Below are positions 13,620-21,065 of a stretch of DNA of 24,169 nt, one piece after another (positions within the stretch are counted from its first letter, which is position 1; each line of letters opens with the position of its first letter). The notes under the pieces were generated by a model. It ran no database searches, was not told the DNA's origin, and saw only the letters and a list, made by a program, of their open reading frames with translations. Origin of the DNA: JACQMJ01 sp964373495 (lineage in GTDB: Bacteria; Patescibacteriota; Minisyncoccia; Sungbacterales; SURF-37); assembly GCA_964373495.1 (NCBI GenBank), contig CAYJUW010000008.1, positions 1-24,169 of the forward strand, written 5' to 3'. The position numbers were made by a program, and so were the translations under genes.

Positions 13620-14707
13620 GGGAGGTTCTTTCGATCATCGCCTCTTGGAACAGGAGGCCGGTTCGGAAGATCCGCGACAGCGCGATCTTCATCACGGCAT
13701 TTCCGCTGGCACTACTCCTCGTCGCCGGAATGGCTGGCGGCTGGAGCTGGCGGGCTAAGCTTTGGCTCATCGAGTTCGAACTTGCCTGGACGATCGTCGC
13801 CGTACTCGTGATCGCGGCCAGGCGTCTGCCGCTTGCCGCAGAGATCGGCGTTGCGATCGCTGCGTCGAGCACAAAAGTGGATCTTGCAAAGGTGGGGGAA
13901 ACGTATCTCCGTCTTGTCGCGAGCATCCTCGCGGCTGAAATCTTCGCCGGACTCGTTACCCTCTGGGCACCGGTCCATGGCGATCTTTCCCTCTCGTTCC
14001 TCGGCCTCTTCCTCGGCATCGGCTGGCTCGCCTACTGGCTCTGGACGGGGGAGGACGTTGAGTGGTGGAAGAAAACGGTCAAATTCACCATCGCCCTCAG
14101 CTTGGTCGCAGTCGTCTCGGGAGTCCTCATCCCCTACCTTATGCCGGCAACTACCGCAGAGCTGGGACGCCACAGCGGCGTAGCCGATGAGGCCGGCCTT
14201 AGTCTCGTGAAAAGCATTGCCGCCCTCTTTAGGGGGACTGCAACGCCGAAACAAGCGTTCTATGCCGTTGCGATGATCCTTATCATCGCCCTCGGCGTTC
14301 TGAAACTTCTCGACAAAAAAAAGAGCGCCGGCGGTCGCGCTGTTGCGGGTATAGCGGTGGCACTTACCCTTGTTGCCCTTGTCTCATGGTTTGTTTGGGG
14401 TATGGGCGGTGTCATGGCCAAGGGCGCCGTGGCACCCGCGCCGCTCGGCGAGATCGAGCGCCGGGAGGTTCCGCTCGCCGGGCCAGAGGCATGGGTGCCG
14501 GTGGCGCCCCTGCCGCCGTGGCGCGTCAAAGTAGACCAGCGCCACGTGCGCGGGATGCTCGATATCCGGTATAACGACGGGCGGGAGGTCAGGGTCGGAT
14601 CGGATGATAAGCTGACCCTCCCGGGGGCCCTCTACCCTACCGCGTTAAAGGGTGAGGGTATTGGTCTCATCTGGCTCTGCCCGCCGCCGTCAAAGGCGTG
14701 CGAGTAG
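13604..14707 (+). CDS. Unknown: polytopic membrane protein, third gene of operon
   Basis: A 367-residue protein with about seven TM segments (roughly residues 26-46, 53-73, 103-123, 127-147, 159-182, 222-240 and 246-270) and a ~95-residue C-terminal soluble domain (PPWRVKVDQRHVRGMLDIRY, then SDDKLTLPGALYPTALKG, ending CPPPSKACE). I see no family signature. The start at 13604 is chosen over ATG 13592 because TGGAGG lies five bases before it; it overlaps the upstream gene by 16 bases. The C-terminal domain with two Cys could be external. The clear Shine-Dalgarno sites in this operon contrast with most other genes of the window, a possible sign of separate ancestry. Confidence 0.8.
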   Translation: MAGLIGEVLSIIASWNRRPVRKIRDSAIFITAFPLALLLVAGMAGGWSWRAKLWLIEFELAWTIVAVLVIAARRLPLAAEIGVAIAASSTKVDLAKVGETYLRLVASILAAEIFAGLVTLWAPVHGDLSLSFLGLFLGIGWLAYWLWTGEDVEWWKKTVKFTIALSLVAVVSGVLIPYLMPATTAELGRHSGVADEAGLSLVKSIAALFRGTATPKQAFYAVAMILIIALGVLKLLDKKKSAGGRAVAGIAVALTLVALVSWFVWGMGGVMAKGAVAPAPLGEIERREVPLAGPEAWVPVAPLPPWRVKVDQRHVRGMLDIRYNDGREVRVGSDDKLTLPGALYPTALKGEGIGLIWLCPPPSKACE

Positions 14708-14924
14708 GCGCCTGCTCAAATCCAGGCCTCTGCGCGAGGGTCATCGCGCCTAGGTTACTGGGTTTGGTCCCCGTTCTTTATTCAGTTCGTGTGAGCCCTC
14801 GGGCTCCGGATTCAGTAACCTGAAGTTAAGGTTCCTGGATTCCGGGGCCCTTTCTATTGGTGGGAAGTTCCAAACCCGAAACCAGAAACCAGAAGAAAGT
14901 TCCAAGGTCCAATGCCCGAAGAGG
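14708..14924. repeat. Gene-free spacer with nested palindromes
   Basis: 217 bases without a supported gene. GGTTACTG (14753-14760) pairs with CAGTAACC (14813-14820). GAGCCCTCGGGCTC is a perfect palindrome near 14793-14806, and AACCTGAAGTTAAGGTT near 14817-14833 nearly so. GCGCGA-GGGTCA-TCGCGC (about 14732-14749) could end the + strand operon, but lacks a T-tract. The right end holds the left arm of the first S23 cassette (14872-14899). Confidence 0.5.
14872..14899. repeat. Left inverted-repeat arm of S23 cassette 1
   Basis: Contains GAAACCAGAAACCAGAAG followed by AAAG. It matches the reverse complement of 15298-15324 and is quasi-tandem (ACCAGAA words). It lies 25 bases beyond the stop codon of the enclosed ORF. 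Confidence 0.7.
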
Positions 14925-15296
14925 TTACCTCTTTCCCTTGCGGACGATAGAGCCAAATATAAGGTTGAGTTCTTGCGCTTCCCGCCAGAGGTTCCGGGCT
15001 TCATCCCGAAGTTCCGGAACGGCAATAGCTATCATACGGCACCAGTGTTTCGTTTCCTTCGATTCTTTCCTACAGATATTCATCTTGTGGACGAAATCTT
15101 TCTTTAACTCCGAGTCATCCGCTTCCAGGTAGTTTGCTCCTATGCTGGTACCGGATCGAACAAGCTGGTTAATGAGTGGAACCGTAACTGCAGTTTTCGG
15201 AATTTTCTTTGCAAACCGTATTACCTCTTCTCCAAATTGAGCAGTTCGTTGTTCGAGGTCATAGGGTTTCTTTTTGGGTGGTGGGGCTTCTGACAT
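14925..15296 (-). CDS. Four helix bundle protein (S23/TIGR02436-like), cassette 1
   Basis: A 123-residue helical protein of the type named for ORFs in 23S rRNA intervening sequences; the same fold includes the Avd accessory protein of diversity-generating retroelements. The signature RSGTSIGANYLEADDSELKKD matches the S-x-x-x-N-x-x-E/G pattern of the family, with the helices EEVIRFAKKIPKTAVTVPLI before it and ELRDEARNLWREAQELNLIF after it. The family's biochemical role is not settled; nucleic-acid binding is suspected. It lies downstream of the beta-propeller gene in the same direction and is bounded by inverted arms (14872-14899, 15298-15324). It is visibly lower in GC than its neighbours. 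No rRNA or reverse transcriptase is nearby. Confidence 0.88.
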   Translation of the reverse strand: MSEAPPPKKKPYDLEQRTAQFGEEVIRFAKKIPKTAVTVPLINQLVRSGTSIGANYLEADDSELKKDFVHKMNICRKESKETKHWCRMIAIAVPELRDEARNLWREAQELNLIFGSIVRKGKR

Positions 15297-15297
15297 T

Positions 15298-15324
15298 CTT
15301 TCTGGTTTCTGGTTTTGGGTTTCG
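15298..15324. repeat. Right inverted-repeat arm of S23 cassette 1
   Basis: CTTTCTGGTTTCTGGTTTTG followed by GGTTTCG. It begins one base outside the ORF's ATG (15294-15296) and ends four bases from the beta-propeller stop codon (15329-15331). It is the inverse of the left arm. Confidence 0.7.
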
Positions 15325-15328
15325 TGTT

Positions 15329-16525
15329 TTACTCTTTGAGCGTGAGGCGCCAGAGGGTGTTATCCTTCTTATCCTGGAAGAAGAGATACTTCCCGTCGGG
15401 AGAGAGGAAGGGCGAGATCACGTCAAATGGCCCGCCGGGCCCGCCCGGGGCAATGAGGGTTTTTGCCTGTTTGGTCGCAAGGTCGAGTTCTACGATGGCA
15501 TCGAGGAACGAGGTCGCGCCCTTATACCATTCGTCCGGCGACGGGGAAAGGATCGTGCCCTGCGGCACGCCGCAGTAGAGCTTTTTGGCATCCGCGGCGG
15601 CAGCGCATTTTTCGGCAATGGTTACCAGGTCAAAGGGATCGCTGGCGCGGCTGGCCAGGGTGTAGCGGCTGATGCGCTCGGCCGCGCCGTTCTCTTGAGA
15701 GCGGGAGTAGAAGAAGCCGTTGCCGTTCGGGAGCGGCTGGACCACGACCCCGTGCGTCCCGGAGAGCAATACCTCGGTCTTTTTTGTGGGCACGTCAAAA
15801 CGGAGCACCAAACTCGGTGCCAGGCCGGAGGGCCGCGAGACGAGCAGGATTGAATTTTTTGAAATCCAAGCCAGGGTAAAATCGGGAATCGGCGTCGTAT
15901 ACACGACGGCCGGTTTTTGGTTTCCGGCATCGGCAATGACCAGGGCCGTGTCGCCGGGCCGCCGCAGGAGATAGGCCAGCGATTTGCCATCCGGCGAAAA
16001 GCTCGCCGATGTTGCCTCCGGCGGGAGGAAGCGCGAGGCCGTCCCGGTTGCCACGCCGGCCAGGAACTTTTTCACCGCGTCGCCCTCGCGGTAGAAGATT
16101 GCCACGCGATTTCGCGCCGGCGCCCAGGCCGCCTCAAAGGCCTCCAGCACGGTGAGCGAGAGGACGTCTTTTACGTTTTCGCCGTTGAGGTCGGATGACT
16201 GGACGTGGCCGTTCTCGCGGCGGATGTAGAGAATTGATTTTCCGCCGGCCGAGAGCGCGGGTGCCAGGATGTCCTGGTCAATGATCTGGCGCAGCGGACG
16301 CGCTTCGGCCGCCGGGCCCGATGGTTCGCCGGTTGGCCCTGGCGGCGTCGGTGCTGGCGGAGCCGGCGTTGGCCGGCCCCCGCCGATGAACGGCAGGTTG
16401 CCGAAAAAGGGAACGCGGCCGTTTTTTTGTTGCGAGTTCACCGCAAGATACGTCAGCACCCCTGCGCCAATGGCGAGGATGAGGGCGACGATGACCACCA
16501 CGATGATGATGCGTTTGCCGGTCAT
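15329..16525 (-). CDS. Membrane-anchored TolB-like beta-propeller protein
   Basis: A 398-residue protein with one N-terminal TM (about 5-29), a Pro/Gly-rich linker (about 45-75) and an external domain of repeated four-stranded blades: SAGGKSILYIRRENG, SFSPDGKSLAYLLRRPG and FLSPDGKYLFFQDKKD near the end, the SPDGK-type turn of WD40/TolB-like propellers. It probably scaffolds protein contacts at the outer face of the membrane. Its ATG overlaps the stop of the pilin gene (ATGA, 16522-16525), so it belongs to the secretion/pilus operon. A specific role is not known to me. Confidence 0.85.
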   Translation of the reverse strand: MTGKRIIIVVVIVALILAIGAGVLTYLAVNSQQKNGRVPFFGNLPFIGGGRPTPAPPAPTPPGPTGEPSGPAAEARPLRQIIDQDILAPALSAGGKSILYIRRENGHVQSSDLNGENVKDVLSLTVLEAFEAAWAPARNRVAIFYREGDAVKKFLAGVATGTASRFLPPEATSASFSPDGKSLAYLLRRPGDTALVIADAGNQKPAVVYTTPIPDFTLAWISKNSILLVSRPSGLAPSLVLRFDVPTKKTEVLLSGTHGVVVQPLPNGNGFFYSRSQENGAAERISRYTLASRASDPFDLVTIAEKCAAAADAKKLYCGVPQGTILSPSPDEWYKGATSFLDAIVELDLATKQAKTLIAPGGPGGPFDVISPFLSPDGKYLFFQDKKDNTLWRLTLKE

Positions 16526-16962
16526 TTTGTTTTTAGCGCGTTATCAATGACCGTATTGATGTCAAATCCGTGGGTCACGAGATCGGGGTTAATGGTATAG
16601 AGGATGAGGTAGGCCGAGGCGGCCAGGATAATGCCCCAAATGGCGTTCGAAATCCACGTCCGGCCGGACTCGGCCTTGGTGAGGTTGGCCCCGGAGAACA
16701 TATACTGGATCCCGCCCCAGACAATGGCAAAGAGCGCGGCGATGCCAACGAACCCGAGGAACCAGATATAGAGGTTGGAGAGGTAGCCGGGCACGTCGCC
16801 GCCGCTGGTTACGCCCGGACCCCCGCTGGTTACGCCCGGGCCTCCGCTGCTCACGCCAGTGCCAGCGGCCAGAACGACCCGTTCCGTCAGGGCCGCCTCC
16901 GCAAGGACCAGAATGGCAAGGAGGGTTAGGCAGCAGATTTTTTTTACCGTCGCGCGTGTCAT
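16522..16962 (-). CDS. Two-TM pilin-like protein (TrbC/VirB2-like)
   Basis: A 146-residue protein: hydrophobic signal region (TVKKICCLTLLAILVLAEAA), a low-complexity linker with GPGVTSG twice in tandem, then two TM segments separated by a short loop (LYIWFLGFVGIAALFAIVWG, then NLTKAESGRTWISNAIWG, then IILAASAYLILYTINPDLV). This matches the VirB2/TrbC pilin-like proteins next to VirB4 in CPR genomes. The start at 16962 is one base after the upstream stop (TGAcATG), which indicates translational coupling; an ATG five codons earlier exists. As a mature two-helix subunit it would build the conjugative-type or DNA-uptake pilus. Confidence 0.82.
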   Translation of the reverse strand: MTRATVKKICCLTLLAILVLAEAALTERVVLAAGTGVSSGGPGVTSGGPGVTSGGDVPGYLSNLYIWFLGFVGIAALFAIVWGGIQYMFSGANLTKAESGRTWISNAIWGIILAASAYLILYTINPDLVTHGFDINTVIDNALKTK

Positions 16963-16963
16963 G

Positions 16964-18268
16964 TCAGCGGAGTTCAACGGTTACGCCCGTGCTCGCCCGT
17001 TGTGTCGGCTGCGCGCGGCTTTGCACGCTCACGCTCAGCCGATCAAGCGCCGGGGTGCTAGGGTTGGAGGTGAGGATGAAGCGCCATGGGTCCGGCGGCT
17101 CGCCGGCGATATCCTTGCCGTTCAGGTTCCAGGTGTAGGCGAGCGCGCGCTCCTCGGCGCGGAGAAAAAAGAATGGCGCGGCGATGAACTCATGCGGCTC
17201 GCCGGAGGCCGCGTCAAATTCGCTGGCCAGCCGCGCCGAAACCCCGCCCTGTTTCGGGGCGTAGGCGTAGATGCCAACGCGGGGCTCAACCGGCGCCAGG
17301 GCCAGGTTTGCGGACTTGGATGTTCCCGCGGCATTTTTCATCATGACTTCAATCTGCTCCCGCACCGGGAACTGAAAGGCGAACGAAAATGTTGACTTCC
17401 CGAGCCCCGAGGCCTGGGGGATGATCCCGCCGTTGAACTGCCACTGGTAGATGAGTTCACCGGGACTCGAAATATTGGGCAGGGCGAGCACGGTGACCCG
17501 GCTTCCGACCGAGGGCAGGGCCTTGCCCTTGTACCAATACGGCACCGTGGTGTCGGCCCACCAGTAGAGCGGGGCGGATATGGCGCGGATGGCAAGGCTT
17601 TTTGTCCGTACGGTTCCGTCAGGCGTGGTCAGGGTAACGCTTATGTTCCGCAGCTCCCCTTCCCGGCCTCCCGGGAGCTCGATGCGGTACTGCCCCCGGC
17701 CGCTGGCCTCCCGCTGGCGGACGCCGTTCACCGACCACTGGTAGGCGGCCAAGTTCTTATCAAAGGCAAAGGTTACGACCTCAACCGTGACCGCCTCGCC
17801 GGGATCGGGAGCGACGTTCGCGGCCTGGAGCGAAAATTCGCTCGTGGCCGTCCGGAGCGTTTGTTCCAACTGCTGCGGGCCGGGGACAGTGGTGATGAGC
17901 GCGGTCTCTTCGGCCGTGGTGAAACTTCCGCCGGGCGCGGCAGTAACCCGCACTTGAATGACTTCGGCCGCCTCCGGATTGGTCGGCATGGTGATGGCCG
18001 AGCGGCCGAGGCCGGAGACGGCATCGAGTCGGGCCCCGTTCCGGTACCAGGTAAAGACCGTGCTTGAGGCCGTGAAGTTCTGCGGGACGGCCTCGAGCGT
18101 TACTGACTCGCCGGCATTGGGGAGCTCGGGCGAGACGCGGAGCGAGAACGCCGGGGCGGTCTGGGCCCAGGCGGCTACGGCGATGACAAGGATCATGAAC
18201 CCGGCTGCGGCTGTTATTCCAGCCGCGGTGCGGAAAGATGATAAGGCGGATGCGTGCTCTTGGCTCAT
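16964..18268 (-). CDS. Secreted protein with four Ig/PKD-like domains
   Basis: A 434-residue protein. An N-terminal signal or anchor (GITAAAGFMILVIAVAAWAQ) ends near residue 36. Four beta-sandwich repeats follow, each recognised by the same W-x-x-N-G core: FTWYRNGARLD, YQWSVNGVRQRE, YQWQFNGGIIP and YTWNLNGKDIA. Each is followed by a SGLG/SGRG turn or an equivalent. It is probably an envelope scaffold or adhesion component. It is translationally coupled to the pilin gene downstream. No Shine-Dalgarno sequence; TACGAT 7-12 bases before the ATG could be a -10 box. The regular repeats suggest internal duplication. Confidence 0.85.
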   Translation of the reverse strand: MSQEHASALSSFRTAAGITAAAGFMILVIAVAAWAQTAPAFSLRVSPELPNAGESVTLEAVPQNFTASSTVFTWYRNGARLDAVSGLGRSAITMPTNPEAAEVIQVRVTAAPGGSFTTAEETALITTVPGPQQLEQTLRTATSEFSLQAANVAPDPGEAVTVEVVTFAFDKNLAAYQWSVNGVRQREASGRGQYRIELPGGREGELRNISVTLTTPDGTVRTKSLAIRAISAPLYWWADTTVPYWYKGKALPSVGSRVTVLALPNISSPGELIYQWQFNGGIIPQASGLGKSTFSFAFQFPVREQIEVMMKNAAGTSKSANLALAPVEPRVGIYAYAPKQGGVSARLASEFDAASGEPHEFIAAPFFFLRAEERALAYTWNLNGKDIAGEPPDPWRFILTSNPSTPALDRLSVSVQSRAQPTQRASTGVTVELR

Positions 18269-18311
18269 GGCGTTATCGTATCTATTCTATGGTAGCACGT
18301 TTGGTCTAGCA

Positions 18312-18767
18312 CTATGCCGCATCGGCGGTTTTACGCTGGGCCGGCTTGACCCGCCGCAGTATCCAGAGGATGGGCGTCATGAACGGGATATTATTGATGG
18401 CAAACGGGAGATTATCGGCAATGAATCCCGCATAGGTTACCGCTCGCTTCGTCACGCTTTGCTTCAGGAGTCCGTGTTGGATCAAGTAAAAGACAATGAA
18501 GAGCGTAAAGAGGATGCCGGGGATCTGGCCGATGAAGGGAATTTCACCTATGCCGATGAGATCAACCATCCAGTCCAGGCCGTCTTTGGCCGCGCCGAGG
18601 AGCAGGAGCGGCGTACCGAAATCCCGCGCAACTATGCCCGGAGCCGCTACCCCCTCGTCAGCAGCTTCTTCTTCGGCTGCGGCTTCGGCCTCGGCCGCGT
18701 CACGCCGGCGTGCGGCTTCAAGCTCCATCCGGCGCTCCTCTTGGGTTGTCATTGTACCGTCATCCAT
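18312..18767 (-). CDS. Membrane protein of the secretion cluster, acidic N-terminus
   Basis: A 151-residue protein. The first ~50 residues are charged and Glu/Ala-rich (MELEAARRRDAAEAEAAAEE), probably helical and cytoplasmic. Two or three hydrophobic stretches follow (about 80-97 GIGEIPFIGQIPGILFTLF extended, 98-107, and 125-136 NNIPFMTPILWILRR). I do not recognise a family, but it lies between VirB4 and the Ig-like gene in the same direction and is likely part of the machine. MTTQEERR five codons downstream (18752) is an alternative start; neither has a Shine-Dalgarno sequence. Confidence 0.7.
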   Translation of the reverse strand: MDDGTMTTQEERRMELEAARRRDAAEAEAAAEEEAADEGVAAPGIVARDFGTPLLLLGAAKDGLDWMVDLIGIGEIPFIGQIPGILFTLFIVFYLIQHGLLKQSVTKRAVTYAGFIADNLPFAINNIPFMTPILWILRRVKPAQRKTADAA

Positions 18768-18812
18768 ACGGCATTCCCTATTCCCTATACGCTATCCCCT
18801 GCCCCCTGATGC
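18768..18812. repeat. Solo quasi-tandem repeat arm after virB4-like gene
   Basis: CGGCATTCCCTATTCCCTAT and ACGCTATCCCCTGCCCCCTG: repeated CCCTAT words of the same style as the cassette arms, but with no ORF and no opposite arm. The VirB4 stop codon (18785-18787) and its last codons (GDSV) lie inside it. Confidence 0.55.
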
Positions 18813-20620
18813 GTCTTGGCAAATTCCTGCTTGGCCTTCTTGATCAGGAGCAACTGCTGGGGGTCGGAAGTGATGACTTGGTCCTCGGTGTAGGAGGCGA
18901 TGATTTTGATGGCCACGTGTTTCAGGCCGGCAAAGAAAATGCCCTCCCCCACCCCGGATTCCAGGAGCAGAAATTTTTCCTCATTGGTCAGGTTGAACGT
19001 CTCCACCACTTTTTTGATCGTGGCCGGGGACTGCTTCATCAGGAGCTGGAGCGCGGAGTTGGTAACCAGCGGCTTGCCGTAGGGCGATTCCATGAAATCG
19101 GCCACGTCCTGGGTGATGGTGGTCAGGCCCAGGTAGTACTTGCGCGCGCGCTTGGCAATGCCGTAAAGGAAAGAGGCGCCGTCCTCGGTCCTCATCAGCC
19201 ACCAGGCCTCATCCACGATCAACAGGCGCTTTTTGAGCTCGGAGCGGACAAGGTTCCATATGTAGTGGAGCACGATGTACATGGCCACCGGCCGCAGCTC
19301 ATCTTCCATGTCGCGGACGGAAAATACCACCAGGCGATTGGAAACGCTGATGTTCGTCGGCTGGTTTAAAAACGAGGCCCAGGTGCCTTGGGTGTATTTT
19401 TTCATGCGTTCGGCCAGGCCCTCGCCGCCCTCGGTGTTGGCCAAGACGAGTTCAAGATCGGAGAGCGTGGGCGGGGTGACGGCGGTAAAGTCCGCGTCCG
19501 GGGTGATGTCCCGGCTGGCGTAGGTCTCGGTGATGGCCTGATCCAGGATGGCATCCTCCTGCGGGGAGAGGCCGCCCAAGAGGATGCGGAAAAAGCCGAT
19601 GAGGTTGACGATGTTGGAGCGGAGCACGTCTGCGGGCGATTCGTCCTCGCGGGGCAGAGGCAGATCAAAGGGGTTGATGTGATTTTGCGAGGCCAGCGAG
19701 ATGGAGAAGTAGGCCCCGCCCACGACCTCGGTCAGGTACTGGTACTCGCGCTCGGGATCAATGACGATGACCTCCACACCCATCATGAGCGAGCGCAGGA
19801 TTTCCAGCTTGGCGAAATAGCTTTTGCCCGCTCCGGATACGGCGAAAATTACCGAGTTTGAATTCTCGAGCGACCAGCGGTCAAAGAGGATCAGGGAGTT
19901 ATTGTGGCGGTTGACGCCGTAGAGGATGCCCTGGTTGGAGGTGAGGTCAAAGGAGACGAAGGGGAAGGTCGAGGAGATGGGCCCGGAGTTTAGGTAGGTA
20001 TGGATCTGCAGCCGGTCGCTGGCGAACGGCAGGGTCGAGGTGAAGCCCTCGGCCTGCTGGAAGAGCGCGGGCTTGGCATAGACGATCCGCGCCTCCAAGA
20101 TAGAGCGGATTTCATGCTCGACCTTGTCGAGCTCCTGCACGCTCGAGCCGTAGATGGAGAGATAGAGCCCGAGGTTGAAGAGCCGCTCCCGGGCCTGCTG
20201 GAGCTTGTCGCGGAGTTGCTCCAGGTCGCGATAGGCCGTGTCCAGGATGGGGTCGCGTACGAAGCCCTTTTCCTCGCGAAGCGAAATTTGCGACTGTACC
20301 CGGGCGACCTGCTTTTGGAGGTTTCTCAGGATGATGGCCGTGTCTACCGGATGGACGAAGAGCGAGATGTCAAAGACCTGATCAAGGTTGATGATCGGGG
20401 AAAACCAGTTGGTGGTCAGGTAGCGGGGGTAGGAGAAGATGAAGAGGGTGCGGCAGAACTTCTCGCCCAGGCGGAGGTAGCTTGGGTTGACCTCCAGAGC
20501 CGCGGGGGCGATGATGTCGCGGAGTGTGGCCGCGCCGGTGCGGTAGACCTCCTCGGGAAACACCGAGAAGATTTCCGGCTCCTTCTTTTCTTTTTTATCG
20601 AACAACTTTAGCAAATCCAT
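18785..20620 (-). CDS. virB4: VirB4/TraC-type secretion ATPase
   Basis: A 611-residue cytoplasmic hexameric ATPase that powers pilus assembly or substrate transfer in type IV secretion. The N-terminal VirB4 domain spans about 20-230 (with an ALEVNPSYLRLGEKFCRTLF stretch). The RecA-like core has Walker A VSGAGKSYFAK (GAGKS at 263-267), a DPEREYQYL block, Walker B LLIVDEAWW (D470, E471) and a motif near TTITQDVADFMESPYGK. It is shorter than VirB4 of Proteobacteria (~800), as usual in CPR and Gram-positive types. The C-terminal few residues are encoded by repeat DNA. The upstream intergenic space is occupied by a GxxExxY cassette. Confidence 0.93.
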   Translation of the reverse strand: MDLLKLFDKKEKKEPEIFSVFPEEVYRTGAATLRDIIAPAALEVNPSYLRLGEKFCRTLFIFSYPRYLTTNWFSPIINLDQVFDISLFVHPVDTAIILRNLQKQVARVQSQISLREEKGFVRDPILDTAYRDLEQLRDKLQQARERLFNLGLYLSIYGSSVQELDKVEHEIRSILEARIVYAKPALFQQAEGFTSTLPFASDRLQIHTYLNSGPISSTFPFVSFDLTSNQGILYGVNRHNNSLILFDRWSLENSNSVIFAVSGAGKSYFAKLEILRSLMMGVEVIVIDPEREYQYLTEVVGGAYFSISLASQNHINPFDLPLPREDESPADVLRSNIVNLIGFFRILLGGLSPQEDAILDQAITETYASRDITPDADFTAVTPPTLSDLELVLANTEGGEGLAERMKKYTQGTWASFLNQPTNISVSNRLVVFSVRDMEDELRPVAMYIVLHYIWNLVRSELKKRLLIVDEAWWLMRTEDGASFLYGIAKRARKYYLGLTTITQDVADFMESPYGKPLVTNSALQLLMKQSPATIKKVVETFNLTNEEKFLLLESGVGEGIFFAGLKHVAIKIIASYTEDQVITSDPQQLLLIKKAKQEFAKTHQGAGDSV

Positions 20621-20624
20621 ACCA

Positions 20625-20648
20625 ATGCGTCTACAAATACTTACAAAT
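20625..20648. repeat. Left inverted-repeat arm of GxxExxY cassette 1
   Basis: ATGCGTCTACAAATACTTAC followed by AAAT. Its last base is the first base of the enclosed ORF's stop codon complement (20648-20650). It matches the reverse complement of 21039-21062 at 20 of 24 positions and starts 5 bases from the VirB4 ATG. Confidence 0.75.
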
Positions 20649-21040
20649 CATTGACGGATGTTCAGGATGCGCCGGTAGCGGATGCCTTTCTTCGTAATAA
20701 GGATAAGGATTCCCAGTTTCATGTCGTTTGCTTTGAGGTAGCTGGTGATTCGCTGGAAATCCTTTATCCGGAACCGCTCGGCAACCTTCAACTCGAGCAC
20801 TATACAGTTCTCTACAATGAAATCAATTACGTAGCTGCCAATATGCTCCCCGGCGTAAAACATCGGAATAACCCTCTGCGGTTCAGCGGTAAGGCCCGCC
20901 GCTCGGAACTCGTTTGCCAGTGCGCGTTCATAAATTTTTTCGGCATGTCCATACCCTAAGGTATTGTAGACGTTATACACGGAACCCATGATCTGGTAAC
21001 TGAGTTCCCGATAGACCACTTTATCCGTATACTCCTGCAT
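20648..21040 (-). CDS. GxxExxY-family PDDEXK-like protein, cassette 1
   Basis: A 130-residue protein. It opens YRELSYQIMGSVYNVYNTLGYGHAEKIYERAL, containing the name-giving G-x-x-E-x-x-Y (GHAEKIY). The nuclease-like core follows: DFIVENCIVLELKVAERF, where D, E and K fit the D-(x)n-E-x-K pattern of PD-(D/E)XK enzymes. The end is GILILITKKGIRYRRILN. Family members are of unknown biological role; like S23 proteins they are found in rRNA intervening sequences and at repeat-rich sites. It sits between the TraC-like and VirB4 genes. AT content is higher than in the flanking genes. Inverted repeats touch both its start and stop codons. Confidence 0.88.
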   Translation of the reverse strand: MQEYTDKVVYRELSYQIMGSVYNVYNTLGYGHAEKIYERALANEFRAAGLTAEPQRVIPMFYAGEHIGSYVIDFIVENCIVLELKVAERFRIKDFQRITSYLKANDMKLGILILITKKGIRYRRILNIRQ

Positions 21041-21062
21041 TTGTATTTATTCGTACACGCAT
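21039..21062. repeat. Right inverted-repeat arm of GxxExxY cassette 1
   Basis: ATTTGTATTTATTCGTACAC followed by GCAT. It overlaps the ORF's start codon (21038-21040) and stands four bases from the TraC-like stop codon. Similar words (TTTGTTACTGATTCGTACTT) continue to about 21082, inside the TraC-like gene's 3' end. Confidence 0.75.
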
Positions 21063-21065
21063 TTG

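Noticed and set aside
11367..14707. Prophage origin for the lytic transglycosylase and three-gene operon
   Set aside because: No integrase, structural phage genes or attachment repeats are visible, and the transglycosylase has a plain signal peptide.
14732..14749. Terminator of the three-gene operon
   Set aside because: GCGCGA/TCGCGC hairpin has no T-tract; kept only as structure in the spacer.
14925..15296. 23S rRNA intervening sequence
   Set aside because: No rRNA sequence surrounds either S23 ORF; both lie between protein genes.
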